Shown: positions 44,785 to 54,615, numbered from the stretch's first letter. The stretch is 64,000 bases of DNA from Brumimicrobium mesophilum (GCF_003025005.1 NZ_PVSS01000001.1:248001-312000); one strand, 5' to 3'. The notes: generated by a model not told the origin, from the letters alone. Program-made: numbers and translations.

Positions 44785-45474
44785 TTATTGGTCTAACAAT
44801 TTGAATCCTTTACCATGAATATTCATAATTTCAATTTTCTCGTCAGCCTTTAAGATTTTACGCAATTTTGCGATGTAAACATCCATGCTTCGTCCGTTGA
44901 AATAGTTATCATCTCCCCAAATAGCACGCAATGCTGCTTGACGGTCGAGCACTTGGTTTTTATTTTTCGCCAACAATTTAAGTAATTGACTTTCTTTAGT
45001 TGTTAATTTATTTTCTTCGCCATCGATATCGATAACACGTTTCATCGGATCGAAAGTAAACCTCCCAATTGTATACGTATCGTCTTGTACATCATCCGCG
45101 TCTGTTGAACGTTTCAAAATAGCTTCGATACGTGCAACCAATTCCTCCATGCTAAAAGGTTTTGTTAGGTAATCATCAGCACCCAGTGCAAAAGCCTCCA
45201 ACTTATCTTCTTTCATAGATTTCGCTGTAAGAAAAAGAATAGGAATCTTTTTATCGATTAATCTAATTTCTTTTGCGACAGTAAATCCATCCATTTCTGG
45301 CATCATTACATCCAGAATAGCAAAGTGATAGTTTCCATTGTTAAATTTCTCCAAGGCTTGTTTCCCGTCTCTTGCTAAGTCCACTTCATAACCTTTTGCT
45401 TTGATGTATGATTCCAACAACATTCCTAAATTGTTATCATCTTCGCTCAATAGTATTCTTAATTTATCACTCAT
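44785..45474 (-). CDS. OmpR/PhoB-type response regulator
   Basis: 229 aa from the ATG at 45474 (MSDKLRILLSEDDNN). The receiver domain has the phosphoacceptor D55 in FAILDVMMPEMDGF, the acidic pair ED (11-12), T in FLTAKS and K in LTKPFSMEELVARI. A winged-helix DNA-binding domain follows (about 130-225: TKESQLLKLLAKNK, NYFNGRSMDVYIAKLRKIL). It is activated by the histidine kinase whose stop codon overlaps this start by eight bases. The sensed signal is unknown. The frame is open six codons further upstream inside the kinase, but MSDKLR fits the family. Confidence 0.94.
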   Translation of the reverse strand: MSDKLRILLSEDDNNLGMLLESYIKAKGYEVDLARDGKQALEKFNNGNYHFAILDVMMPEMDGFTVAKEIRLIDKKIPILFLTAKSMKEDKLEAFALGADDYLTKPFSMEELVARIEAILKRSTDADDVQDDTYTIGRFTFDPMKRVIDIDGEENKLTTKESQLLKLLAKNKNQVLDRQAALRAIWGDDNYFNGRSMDVYIAKLRKILKADEKIEIMNIHGKGFKLLDQ

Positions 45475-47098
45475 TTTCTTTAGATTTATCAATTAATAAA
45501 ACGAAGCTAGATCCTTCGCCAAACTTACTTTTCACACTAATATTCCAACCTTGTACTTCGGCTATGGCTTTAACATAATTAAGTCCTAGACCATAACCTT
45601 TTACATTATGAACATTTCCGGTTGGAACACGATAAAGTTTATCAAAAATTTTATCTAAATGCTCATTTTTTATTCCTATTCCTTTATCAATAACAGATAA
45701 CCTGTATTTATCTGCAGATATTTTCTCCGTTTTCACTAAAATATCAACTTCTTCTTTACTGTATTTAATTGCGTTATCGACTAAATTCGAAACCAAATTA
45801 TTGGTGTGAACAGCATCGCCAATAAAAGGCATCAATCCTGGAGCTTGCTCTAAACGAATTCCTCCTTTTGGAATTCGTATTTTCGATTTAGCGACTACTT
45901 TAGAAACGATTTCATTCAACTCTAAGTTGTCACGTTTCATTTTAATGTCACCTTTATCTAAAACCGCAGTTTTTAATATTTGTTCTACCAAAACCCCCAA
46001 TCTCTTGTTTTCTTCATCAATCATTTTAATGAAAGGAGAAACGCTACCCAAATCATTTTTGGTCATGTCCGAATCCGACATTGCTTCACAAGCCAAAGAA
46101 ATCGTACTAATTGGTGTTTTAAATTCATGTGTCATATTTGAAATAAAGTCACTTTTCACCTCAGCCAACCTTCTTTGATGAAGAATGGTTTTGAACATAA
46201 CATAGAACGATAAAACAACTAATAAAACCAATAAAATACTCACCGTTAAAGTTAACCACATTTCATTAAACAGCACCGAGTTCTTTTGTGGAAATGCAAC
46301 ATGTAAAGTCAACTCCTCATCAAATAAATTACCAGGGAATAGTCTAACAGATTTCGTTATTGCTGTGTCAATTTTTAAATTATATCTATCCGTGTAAGAA
46401 GGAAAACTAACTATCTCATCGTCCTCATTAAAAATAGCATAATTAAAGGTAGTTGTCAAGTCTTCCACCTCAAAAGTTTTAGAAATCATAGAATCCAAAA
46501 ATGCCAAATTCACACGTTCTGACGGCAATATTTCATTGGTTTGACGGAATGCTGAAACCATCATCTCACTGATGTATTTCGACTTGTTGAACAAACTATT
46601 TAACACGCGCTTATCCAATTGAAATGCTAAATCATCTATATCTTTTTGAGAAGCTCCTGATTTGAGTCCTTGATTCATATATGAAGACAATTCGCTAACA
46701 TCTCTAGCTAAAACACTGTGAGTTGCTTTTACATGAGTTAGAGAATCATAAGAATCTCCCGTTATGTGCAGGTAATTAATATCCTTACCGTTTTCATAAA
46801 TCAATGTATCTCGAATAGAAACAGACTCACTAACTGGAACTAAATTCTGAAATTCTTGCTTTAAAGCTTGTTTATATTGACCGCTGAAATCATTTCCGAA
46901 AAATGAAGTATATCTTTGCAGATCCGAAGCTTTTTCATGCCGAATTACCACTTTGGATAAAACATTTTCCATTTGAGTACTTAACTCTTCTGACTTCTTT
47001 TCATATAGCTGAAAGGCTTGATATAATTGAAGGATAACCAGTGCTACCAAAGCTGTACTGATTAATATTACGATATGTTTTAATTGAAATTTTCTCAC
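45467..47098 (-). CDS. membrane sensor histidine kinase
   Basis: 543 aa. There are two membrane helices (about 8-27 and 281-301) flanking a roughly 250-residue periplasmic sensor domain of unknown fold. A HisKA dimer follows with the phosphorylated H324 in SNMTHEFKTPIST, then a HATPase domain: N box LVSNLVDNAIKYS, G1 VIDKGIGIKNE, F box IFDKLYR, G2 KGYGLGLNYVKA. It phosphorylates the response regulator encoded next (ATGAGTGA overlap). Kinases of this class in Bacteroidota respond to envelope conditions; nothing here shows the ligand. Confidence 0.94.
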   Translation of the reverse strand: MRKFQLKHIVILISTALVALVILQLYQAFQLYEKKSEELSTQMENVLSKVVIRHEKASDLQRYTSFFGNDFSGQYKQALKQEFQNLVPVSESVSIRDTLIYENGKDINYLHITGDSYDSLTHVKATHSVLARDVSELSSYMNQGLKSGASQKDIDDLAFQLDKRVLNSLFNKSKYISEMMVSAFRQTNEILPSERVNLAFLDSMISKTFEVEDLTTTFNYAIFNEDDEIVSFPSYTDRYNLKIDTAITKSVRLFPGNLFDEELTLHVAFPQKNSVLFNEMWLTLTVSILLVLLVVLSFYVMFKTILHQRRLAEVKSDFISNMTHEFKTPISTISLACEAMSDSDMTKNDLGSVSPFIKMIDEENKRLGVLVEQILKTAVLDKGDIKMKRDNLELNEIVSKVVAKSKIRIPKGGIRLEQAPGLMPFIGDAVHTNNLVSNLVDNAIKYSKEEVDILVKTEKISADKYRLSVIDKGIGIKNEHLDKIFDKLYRVPTGNVHNVKGYGLGLNYVKAIAEVQGWNISVKSKFGEGSSFVLLIDKSKENE

Positions 47099-47352
47099 TT
47101 CTGCAAACTAAAATACTGTTATAGATGATTTGCGGCTGATGCTTAACCTTTTTTAACACCCCTGTGACCACCTTTCACTAGCTCTCTTACGATTTAATTA
47201 AATTTTAACTCAAGTTTCAAGAATCCTAAATAGCACCGAATATTGATCTAAAAAAAGTATTCTTAAAATTATTCGAGAAACAAAATTAATATCTAAAACA
47301 ACTTTATAAAATTAGAAAATCATTTTAATATTTCATTTCTTTTGAGCAACAT
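47099..47352. other. intergenic region between the kinase and the radical SAM gene
   Basis: 254 AT-rich bases holding the kinase promoter region. A weak TTAGTTTG lies near 47100; no gene or clear hairpin is seen. Confidence 0.4.
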
Positions 47353-48366
47353 TTAAGTCCAAACTTTAGCTCCTTCGGAACAATTTTTACAAATATCAAT
47401 TTTTGATCTATCCAAAAAAACTTGCTTTCTAAATGATTGATATGCCTTAGATTTCCAAATGGTTTTAAAATCACTATTTAAAACGTCACCCAGCACATGT
47501 TGCGCATCTTTATCAAAGCAGCATGGCACAACTTTCCCATCCCAAGTAAGCACCGTAGAAGACCACATTCTCCAGCAATGATTACTCAATGAATACTTGC
47601 TTTTGTACGTCCCATCTTTCATTTTTTTGTAACGGGCATATTTTTCGTTCTCTGGCATCAAAGAATTCCCATTCTTGTAATCGTAAAGTTGAGCAGTTTT
47701 TAATCTTACCTCATCCACTCCTAGACTTTTCCCAAGTTTAAAAACATCGTCAATTTCGTGTTCATTTGGGCGCACCACTAAGAATTGGAAAATCAAATGA
47801 GGTGTATTGCTTTTGGCTTTATTCTTCGCCGCAATCATGTGTTTTGTTCCTTCAATTACCTTTTCTAGCTTGCCACGTTTTCTGTATTGCTCATAGGTTT
47901 CCTGGGTTAATCCGTCAATGGAAATAATCAGTCGGTCTAACCCCGAAGCCACAATTTCTTCAGCCTTCGATTCATTGATAAAATGTGCGTTTGTAGATGT
48001 AGCAGTATAAATTTTTCTTTGATGAGCAGCTTTAATCAACTCCAAAAAATCAGGATGAAGAAATGGTTCTCCTTGAAAGTAATAGTTGACATAAAAAAGT
48101 TGTTTTCCTAATTGCTCTAACATCAACAGATGCTCTTCCACATCTAACCTCCCAGTTGCTCTAGTGAATTGCTTGAGACCACTCGGACATTCTGGACATC
48201 CTAAATTACAAGCCGTGGTAGGTTCGATGCTCGCTGCGTAGGGCATTCCTTTAGAAATAACTTTCTTGAAATTTTTGGCCAATAAATAGGAATAATATAA
48301 CCTTAACACGTTCCAAATTCTGGAAAATGATAATTTGGCGAGAATATTTCTTTGATCTCTAAACAT
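47353..48366 (-). CDS. radical SAM/SPASM domain protein
   Basis: 337 aa from the ATG at 48366 (MFRDQRNILAKLSFSRIWNV). The frame is open to 48483, but the extra 39 residues look unlike homologues. The radical SAM cluster motif is C53-x3-C57-x2-C60 in TTACNLGCPECPSG. C-terminal SPASM cysteines (NHCWRMW, VPCCFDKD, CKNCSEG) bind auxiliary clusters. The region YYFQGEPFLHPDFLELIKAA is the SAM-binding GxPxL-like motif. Such enzymes modify peptides or small molecules; no precursor peptide gene is visible nearby. It is on the same strand as DUF5686, separated by 160 nt. Confidence 0.88.
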   Translation of the reverse strand: MFRDQRNILAKLSFSRIWNVLRLYYSYLLAKNFKKVISKGMPYAASIEPTTACNLGCPECPSGLKQFTRATGRLDVEEHLLMLEQLGKQLFYVNYYFQGEPFLHPDFLELIKAAHQRKIYTATSTNAHFINESKAEEIVASGLDRLIISIDGLTQETYEQYRKRGKLEKVIEGTKHMIAAKNKAKSNTPHLIFQFLVVRPNEHEIDDVFKLGKSLGVDEVRLKTAQLYDYKNGNSLMPENEKYARYKKMKDGTYKSKYSLSNHCWRMWSSTVLTWDGKVVPCCFDKDAQHVLGDVLNSDFKTIWKSKAYQSFRKQVFLDRSKIDICKNCSEGAKVWT

Positions 48367-48526
48367 CTCGAACAAAGGTAAACCGATTATTTTGATAATT
48401 GTAAATACTAGACCACGAGTTTTTCCTGCATGCTGCCGTGATTTTTCAACGCGTAGTCTTACTTGGAAAACTGGCGAAAGCAAACACTAGATCAGTGTTG
48501 AACTTCGTGAGCACTTTTTAATATTC

Positions 48527-50929
48527 CTACATAAAACTTAACCTTACAGACAACTTATAGAAAAAGTTATTCTTCATTTCATCGAACTCGTAAGTTCCAT
48601 ATCGGTAGAAAGTTCCTAGACCAAATCCTAGAGGACCCAGTTTTACCAAATAATCAGCAATAATTCCAGATTCAAAGTACCCTTTATCTGGGGTTTGAAA
48701 ATTAAAGTTTTGATGGTCTCCTCTATTGCTCATTTCTCCATAACCTGCGGCACTATGAAAAATAAACACTGGTTCCGACCAAAAAGTCTCATTCTTCATT
48801 GGTAAGAAGCTAAATCTAAAAAATAGAGATGAGAATTTATCGCTAAAAAATTCTGATGGCCCCATAGTTTCAAAAGTGTTGGCTACAGAAAGTGTGTAAT
48901 TTATACCAGTTCCTTCATGAATTTGCAATAAAGTAAGGGGTACATCACCGATAGTCAATCCATTTTTACTCACCAAATTTATATTCCCAACTCCTCGAAT
49001 AGCGAAATCTTGATGAATTTGAAAGTTGAAACGATAATAATCATAATTAGAGTCAAATATTCCATTCATTCCTTTTACCGCCTTAAAAGTCAACTTAGGC
49101 CATTTAGTACCTAATGAAACTCTCCTATTTTCAAGCATCATTATATTTTCACGAATATTCCAATTGATTACAACTCCTGCTTCTGCCACATCAAATTGAT
49201 CAGTAGCTCCGTTATTCACGTTTATAGGGGCATACGCATAATCATCAATAAAAGTAAATCGTTTGTAGTTTGCAAAAACTTGAACTTTCAAATTTTGCCG
49301 AACTAGTCCACTCAAATTGATTCCTGCAAAGCGTTCTCTATCGGCTAAACTCACAAAGAAATCTCTATAAATTCCTTGATTCGTTAAATTAAAGGCGTCA
49401 TCATAAAAATTGGTATTTCCTCTTTCGTGGATATCATCTTGATAAAGCAATTTTAAGTTGACCATTCGTTTCTGATTCAAATTAAAATTAACATTACCAC
49501 CCCATTTCCATTCTTTGTCTTTCAGACCATAAGCGGCATATCCAGCAGCTCCAACCACTTTACTAAGGCGAGAATTTGTTTCTAATCCTAAACCAACACG
49601 AAGTCCTTCCTGACGATTAAAATAAGCGAGCTGCCACACGGGTAGATTAAAGATTCCTGCTGGAATTTTACCAGTAGAAGCTACTTTAGCAAAAAACAAT
49701 AATTTGTCTAAGTTCGCGTCTTTAGCAATACTATCAACTACAACATAAGTTTCGCCCTCTTTTCCAGATGCCGTTTCACCTCGTAATTCTTTTAATGCTA
49801 TTGAATCTCTCAGTGCACCCTCATCCACTTCTACCGACACAGGATTAAATGCACGAAAGCTAGGTTCTTGAAAGGCGACATTACTAATATAAACCGTACT
49901 TCGGCCTATTATTGCAGTGTTTCTTTGCAATTGAATTCCTTGAAAATCAAGTTCTGTACTAATTTTAGTTGGAAACCATTTTTTATCAGCCGTATAGCTA
50001 TACTCTTGAATAATTTTGGCATTCATCACTAATTTCTCAGGATAAGGAGAAGCAATAACACGTTCAATTGCCCAAGCTCCAGTTCTCACGAATAAATAAC
50101 CTGACAATCCATCAAATATTTTTCCTTTTCGTGGTCGAAACTTAATGGTAAAAGTTGTGTCTTGAGTTGCAGAATGCACCAGAGTATCCTCTAAAATGAA
50201 TAAATATCTTCTCAACCCTCCTGGAGCAATAGGATTAATATAAGCATCTTGATTTAACTCAAAATTATTATCATAGAAAGAAAAAGACTGAAATTGCTTC
50301 ACTAAAGTTGCAAAAATTGGATCTTTAACCCCGGAAACGTTATATGCCGTAACTACTTCCTTATCATAATTTGGAGGTGAGAATGTTCGATTGGCTTTTG
50401 TTTCGGTCAAAAACAAATATTGTTTATCAAAAAACTCCATTGTTTTAATGGTCGAAGTGTCTGTAATGGTATCTCTCTGTACTCCCTCGTTCAATTCTCC
50501 AGTAAAATACAGTTTTGAATAGGAATCATAAGTGAACGCATCGTTTCTTAGGGGATCATTATCCTTCTTGTAATCCATCACATTTTGTATGATTCTATGT
50601 GCAGGATTTTCCCCTGGTCGAATCTCTACTTCATCATACACTTGTGCATCAGGAAATAAAAAAACACGCGGCTGTTCAATTAAGTCTGAACCTCTCACTA
50701 CGGTGTCCTTATAATCAAAAAAACGAAAAGAATACAAATGAGTTTCAACTATTAAAATTGAAGCCTTCCCATCAATATCCGTGATGACAGCTTTATTTAT
50801 ACCGTCTGATACTTTTGCAAAAGCAACAGGATTATTAGTCTGTGCATCTATAACTTGAATTTCTGTTTCTTGCGCTTCTAAAAGTTGTGAAAAAAGCAAC
50901 ACAGCAAGAAGCAATAGGATTTTTCTCAT
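48527..50929 (-). CDS. DUF5686 outer-membrane protein with carboxypeptidase-like domain
   Basis: 800 aa. A signal peptide (MRKILLLLAVLLFSQLLEAQ) precedes a CarboxypepD_reg-like domain (IQVIDAQTNNPVAFAKVSDG, about 22-95), then the DUF5686 region with GENPAHRIIQNVMDYKKDND and GLSGYLFVRTGAWAIERVIA, and a long C-terminal beta barrel ending YKLSVRLSFM. It is common in Bacteroidota, placed in the outer membrane; the function is unknown. The ATG overlaps the peptidylprolyl isomerase stop codon (TAATG), so the two are translated together, hinting at a folding helper next to a client protein (inference). Confidence 0.88.
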   Translation of the reverse strand: MRKILLLLAVLLFSQLLEAQETEIQVIDAQTNNPVAFAKVSDGINKAVITDIDGKASILIVETHLYSFRFFDYKDTVVRGSDLIEQPRVFLFPDAQVYDEVEIRPGENPAHRIIQNVMDYKKDNDPLRNDAFTYDSYSKLYFTGELNEGVQRDTITDTSTIKTMEFFDKQYLFLTETKANRTFSPPNYDKEVVTAYNVSGVKDPIFATLVKQFQSFSFYDNNFELNQDAYINPIAPGGLRRYLFILEDTLVHSATQDTTFTIKFRPRKGKIFDGLSGYLFVRTGAWAIERVIASPYPEKLVMNAKIIQEYSYTADKKWFPTKISTELDFQGIQLQRNTAIIGRSTVYISNVAFQEPSFRAFNPVSVEVDEGALRDSIALKELRGETASGKEGETYVVVDSIAKDANLDKLLFFAKVASTGKIPAGIFNLPVWQLAYFNRQEGLRVGLGLETNSRLSKVVGAAGYAAYGLKDKEWKWGGNVNFNLNQKRMVNLKLLYQDDIHERGNTNFYDDAFNLTNQGIYRDFFVSLADRERFAGINLSGLVRQNLKVQVFANYKRFTFIDDYAYAPINVNNGATDQFDVAEAGVVINWNIRENIMMLENRRVSLGTKWPKLTFKAVKGMNGIFDSNYDYYRFNFQIHQDFAIRGVGNINLVSKNGLTIGDVPLTLLQIHEGTGINYTLSVANTFETMGPSEFFSDKFSSLFFRFSFLPMKNETFWSEPVFIFHSAAGYGEMSNRGDHQNFNFQTPDKGYFESGIIADYLVKLGPLGFGLGTFYRYGTYEFDEMKNNFFYKLSVRLSFM

Positions 50930-52023
50930 TATTTTTTATCAAGTTTTAATACTTCAATCTTGAAAATTAAATCTGCATATTGAGGAATTGTAGGTTGACG
51001 ACCAGCTTTTCCATAGCCTAAAAAGTAAGGAATATATAAATCAATTTTTGTTCCTTGCTTACTCAAACCAACACCTTCGTTGAAACCTGGAATTAATCCC
51101 ATTTCCAAATAACTGAAATCTAAAGGATGGTTTCTATCATAAGAAGAATCAAATTTCCCTCCGTAAACTAATTCACCTAAATAATGTAAACTTACTTGGT
51201 CTCCACGCGCTGCAACTTCTCCTTCTCCTTCTTCATGCATAACGTATACCAATCCTGATTCTGTTTGAATCGCATCTGGTTCCATTTCTTTGATGATTTC
51301 ATAGAAATATTTTTTATATTCTTCTTCTGATTTAGCTTTTGCCTCAACCAAACGAACGGTATTTTGTGCTTTCAATTTTTCCATTCTCAAACGCTCTACT
51401 TCAAAAATTGCTTCTTGTTTTTCATATTCTTTTTTGAAGACTTTAGATGCATTGTAAAACCATTTGTATTTCAAACCTTTCTTTACGATATCAATAGAAA
51501 CTATTTTATCTCCTTGCTCAATGGCATCAACAACATCCTGTCCCTCCAAAACTTGACCAAAAACAGTGTGTTTTCCGTTTAAATGCGGAGTTGGCAAATG
51601 AGTTATAAAAAACTGACTTCCATTTGTATTCGGTCCAGAATTCGCCATTGAAAGCGATCCTTTTGTATGAGGAACTTCAATATCAGTTTCATCCCAAAAA
51701 CGGTAACCAGGATTTCCCGAACCATTACCATCAGGGTCTCCACCTTGAATCATGAAATTATTGATTACTCTGTGAAAATTCAATCCATCATAAAAAGGCT
51801 CTTTGATTTTAATTGTATCAAAAACTTTGAGCTTCCCTTCTGCCAAACCAACAAAATTAGCAACAGTTAAAGGTGATTTTTCATCATGTAATTTAACGAA
51901 TATGTCTCCTTTCGAAGTAGAAATATTTGCATATAAACCTTTTTCTAATTTTAACTCCTTGCTTTGTGCAATTGATGTAAGAGCAAAAAACATGATTGAA
52001 ATAACAGCGTAAAATATTCTCAT
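50929..52023 (-). CDS. dual-family immunophilin: cyclophilin-FKBP fusion (CFBP-type)
   Basis: 364 aa with a signal peptide (MRIFYAVISIMFFALTSIAQ). The cyclophilin domain spans about residues 33-185: FYDGLNFHRVINNFMIQGGD, KGSLSMANSGPNTNGSQFFI, HLNGKHTVFGQVLEG. A charged helical linker (about 195-255) joins it to an FKBP-type domain (about 262-362: VSLHYLGELVYGGKFDSSYD, GLIPGFNEGVGLSKQGTKID, YGKAGRQPTIPQYADLIFKI). Both domains catalyse prolyl cis-trans isomerisation. Fusions in one chain are known in a few lineages including flavobacteria. It is secreted to the periplasm, and its end overlaps the DUF5686 start. Confidence 0.92.
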   Translation of the reverse strand: MRIFYAVISIMFFALTSIAQSKELKLEKGLYANISTSKGDIFVKLHDEKSPLTVANFVGLAEGKLKVFDTIKIKEPFYDGLNFHRVINNFMIQGGDPDGNGSGNPGYRFWDETDIEVPHTKGSLSMANSGPNTNGSQFFITHLPTPHLNGKHTVFGQVLEGQDVVDAIEQGDKIVSIDIVKKGLKYKWFYNASKVFKKEYEKQEAIFEVERLRMEKLKAQNTVRLVEAKAKSEEEYKKYFYEIIKEMEPDAIQTESGLVYVMHEEGEGEVAARGDQVSLHYLGELVYGGKFDSSYDRNHPLDFSYLEMGLIPGFNEGVGLSKQGTKIDLYIPYFLGYGKAGRQPTIPQYADLIFKIEVLKLDKK

Positions 52024-52283
52024 AATATAAATTTAATTGTCCAAAAATAATAAAACTCTTTGTTTATTCAATACATTTAATTTTGGGTGGAATTTAGGAG
52101 GTTCAAATGGACTTCTTGGATGTTGCGCTTTAATGAAACGCTGACACATCGACAAGATTAGCAGAATTGCAAGCAACGAGGATAATCACAATTTTTCAGA
52201 TAAGTGAAGCGTGAAATGAAGATCATTTTTATTTGCAACCAGCTTTGATTCTTCAACTCATCGGAAAATGCACTTGAAATAAT

Positions 52284-52291
52284 TACTTTTG
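52284..52291 (+). promoter_or_regulatory. -7 box directly before the GT4 gene
   Basis: TACTTTTG fits TAnnTTTG; only 5 nt separate it from the ATG at 52297, implying a leaderless transcript. Confidence 0.45.
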
Positions 52292-52296
52292 TAGCA

Positions 52297-53412
52297 ATGA
52301 AAGCCAAAAGAATTATTGTTTCTGTGACGAACGACTTATACACTGACCAACGTGTGCATAAAGTTTGTTCTTTTCTCCATGAGAATAATTATGAAGTGCT
52401 TTTAGTGGGGCGAAAGTTAGAAAATAGTCAACCAATCAATGACAGAACTTACGCCATTAAGAGGTTTAAATTATTATTTACGAAAGGCGCACTGTTCTAT
52501 GCGAATTACAATTTACGTCTGTTTTTCTTCCTAATTTTCAATCGTTTTGATGTTTTATTGAGTAATGATTTAGATTCTTTATTGGCGAATTATTGTGCTC
52601 ATAAAATCAAGGGGAAATCAAGATTAGTTTACGACACTCATGAATTATTTACTGAAGTTCCAGAATTAACTGCCAGACCAAAAGTGAGAAAAGTTTGGCT
52701 CAAAATTGAGGAATGGATTTTTCCAAATCTGGAGGCTGTTTACACCGTAAATGAATCTATTGCGACTATTTACTCCAAAAAATACAACAAAAACGTTCGA
52801 ATAGTACGCAATGTATCCAAACTTTGGAAACCAAAAATGATTTTAAGTAAATCGGAATTAAACTTACCTGAAGACAAAAACATTATCATTTTACAAGGTT
52901 CTGGAATCAACGTTGACAGAGGTGCTGAAGAAGCGGTTTTAGCCATGAAGGAAATAGAAAACGCATTATTCCTAATCGTTGGAAGTGGCGATGTTATTCC
53001 AGAACTAAAAACCATGGTTAGCGAAAACTATCTTGAAGAAAAAGTTCGATTTATTGGGAGAGTACCCTACGACACCATGATGAATTATACTTTTCATGCA
53101 GATATTGGATTAAGCTTAGACAAAGACACCAATTCAAATTATAAATATTCATTACCGAATAAAATTTTCGATTATATCCATACCACAACGCCTGTGATTA
53201 GTTCAGATTTAGTAGAATTGAAGCGTGTTATTAATAAACACGATGTTGGAAGAATTATTCCAGAACACAGTGCGAAAGGAGTGGCCAAGGCAATTAATTC
53301 GATTTTAAATGACCCAGCACTTCTAAAAACTTTAAAAGACAATTGCAAAAAAGCGGCTGAAATTGAAAACTGGGAAGAAGAAAGTAAGGTCTTGGAGGAG
53401 GTTTATTTGTAA
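52297..53412 (+). CDS. GT4-type glycosyltransferase
   Basis: 371 aa GT-B fold enzyme. The N-terminal Rossmann half has RIIVSVTNDLYTDQRVHKVC; the C-terminal donor-binding half has IILQGSGINVDRGAEEAVLA, FLIVGSGDVIPEL, VRFIGRVPYDTMMNYTFHAD and GLSLDKDTNSNYKYSLPNKI, where the usual family Glu region is. It transfers a nucleotide sugar to an unknown acceptor, probably in polysaccharide or lipid glycosylation. It has no membrane segment beyond a hydrophobic patch (about 66-90). It stands alone on the plus strand between minus-strand operons. Confidence 0.88.
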   Translation: MKAKRIIVSVTNDLYTDQRVHKVCSFLHENNYEVLLVGRKLENSQPINDRTYAIKRFKLLFTKGALFYANYNLRLFFFLIFNRFDVLLSNDLDSLLANYCAHKIKGKSRLVYDTHELFTEVPELTARPKVRKVWLKIEEWIFPNLEAVYTVNESIATIYSKKYNKNVRIVRNVSKLWKPKMILSKSELNLPEDKNIIILQGSGINVDRGAEEAVLAMKEIENALFLIVGSGDVIPELKTMVSENYLEEKVRFIGRVPYDTMMNYTFHADIGLSLDKDTNSNYKYSLPNKIFDYIHTTTPVISSDLVELKRVINKHDVGRIIPEHSAKGVAKAINSILNDPALLKTLKDNCKKAAEIENWEEESKVLEEVYL

Positions 53413-53427
53413 TGATAAATTTCTTCT

Positions 53428-53469
53428 TTGCGGAACTTTGCGAAAACTCCGCGTAGCTCTGCGTAAACT
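53428..53469. repeat. TTTGCG-rich intergenic repeat-like sequence
   Basis: A short stretch with repeated TTTGCG/TCTGCG-type words between the GT4 and OmpA genes. It resembles dispersed intergenic repeats of Flavobacteria (from memory, not searched). Confidence 0.25.
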
Positions 53470-53577
53470 TTCCTTCCTGAATAGTACACAATGCACTGTT
53501 TAAAATTATCACTCTTTCACTAAAAAAACCATCTAAACATTCTCGAACTTTACATGAAATGAATCAATAGAGAAATT

Positions 53578-54540
53578 ATGAGATTATTATTTGGTGCTTT
53601 ACTATTAGCTATAACCCTTGGATCTTGTGTTCCAGCAAAAACATACAATGATTTAGTCGCAAAAGAAAAAAATTGTGCTGAAGAATTAAAACGTTATAAA
53701 ACTTCCTCTTTAGATTATGAAGCACAATTAAAGACCGTTCAGGCACGAGCGGATTTAATGCAAAAAGACATTGTAAAATTAAAAGCAGATACTTCGGCAT
53801 TAGGAAATCAATTCCGTTCATTACAAGCAAAATATAATAATTCTGTTTCAATGGGAGCCTCTTTTGAAGAGCAACTCGACAAAATAAAAGACAGCGATGC
53901 AAAGCATTTGGCACGTTTGCGTTCAGATTTAGAAGCGAAAATTATCGAAACACAACGCAAAGAGGACGCTTTAATGGCTGCTGAAAAAGAATTAAAAGAA
54001 AAGCAAATTCTTTTAGCAGACCGTGAAAAACGTGTAGCAGAACTGGAAGAAATAATTTCTCGTCAAGAGATGGCAGTAAAAGCATTGGAAATGAAAATTT
54101 CTCAAGCCTTAAGAGGATTTGAAAACAAGGGACTTAAAGTTGAAGAACGCAACGGGAAAATTTATGTGAGTTTGGAAGCCAAATTATTATTCGCATCTGG
54201 AAGCACAAAAGTTGAAGCAGAAGGAAGAAAAGCAATTATAGAATTGGCAAAAGCTGTTCAAGGAGACGAAGAATTAGAAATCATTGTTGAAGGACACACA
54301 GACTCTGATGCACTTTCAAGTGCTTCTCACCCAAAAAACAATTGGGAACTTTCTGTTTTAAGGTCAACTTCTGTTGTATCGATTATGATGGACAATTCAT
54401 CAATTAACCCAAAGATTCTTTCAGCTTCAGGTCGTTCATCTTATCACCCAGTTGATCAGAATGACAAAGCTAAAAATCGTCGTATTGAGGTGATTATTGC
54501 ACCGAGGCTAGACGCCTTATTTGAATTGATTTCTAAGTAG
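53578..54540 (+). CDS. OmpA-family lipoprotein with coiled coil
   Basis: 320 aa. Lipoprotein signal MRLLFGALLLAITLGSC (Cys17), then a long heptad-like coiled coil (about 25-180, rich in Lys/Glu, EELKRYKTSSLDYEAQLKTV). The C-terminal OmpA domain that binds peptidoglycan contains KLLFASGSTKVEAEGRKAII, LEIIVEGHTDSDALSS, NWELSVLRSTSVV and SASGRSSYHPVDQN with NRRIEVII. It tethers the outer membrane to the wall. Related proteins in Bacteroidota take part in envelope stability. It is monocistronic, followed by a palindrome. Confidence 0.92.
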   Translation: MRLLFGALLLAITLGSCVPAKTYNDLVAKEKNCAEELKRYKTSSLDYEAQLKTVQARADLMQKDIVKLKADTSALGNQFRSLQAKYNNSVSMGASFEEQLDKIKDSDAKHLARLRSDLEAKIIETQRKEDALMAAEKELKEKQILLADREKRVAELEEIISRQEMAVKALEMKISQALRGFENKGLKVEERNGKIYVSLEAKLLFASGSTKVEAEGRKAIIELAKAVQGDEELEIIVEGHTDSDALSSASHPKNNWELSVLRSTSVVSIMMDNSSINPKILSASGRSSYHPVDQNDKAKNRRIEVIIAPRLDALFELISK

Positions 54541-54595
54541 TGATTAGTTGGAAAAGCTGAAAATTCTTTACTGAAATTTTCCCACGCACTGGTAA

Positions 54596-54615
54596 GGACG
54601 TTTTGCAAAACGTCC
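54596..54615. repeat. perfect 20-bp palindrome
   Basis: GGACGTTTTGCAAAACGTCC, flanked by GTAA/TTAC that nearly extend the stem. It sits between convergent genes and may be a REP-type element or act as a transcription terminator, though no T run is present. Confidence 0.5.
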
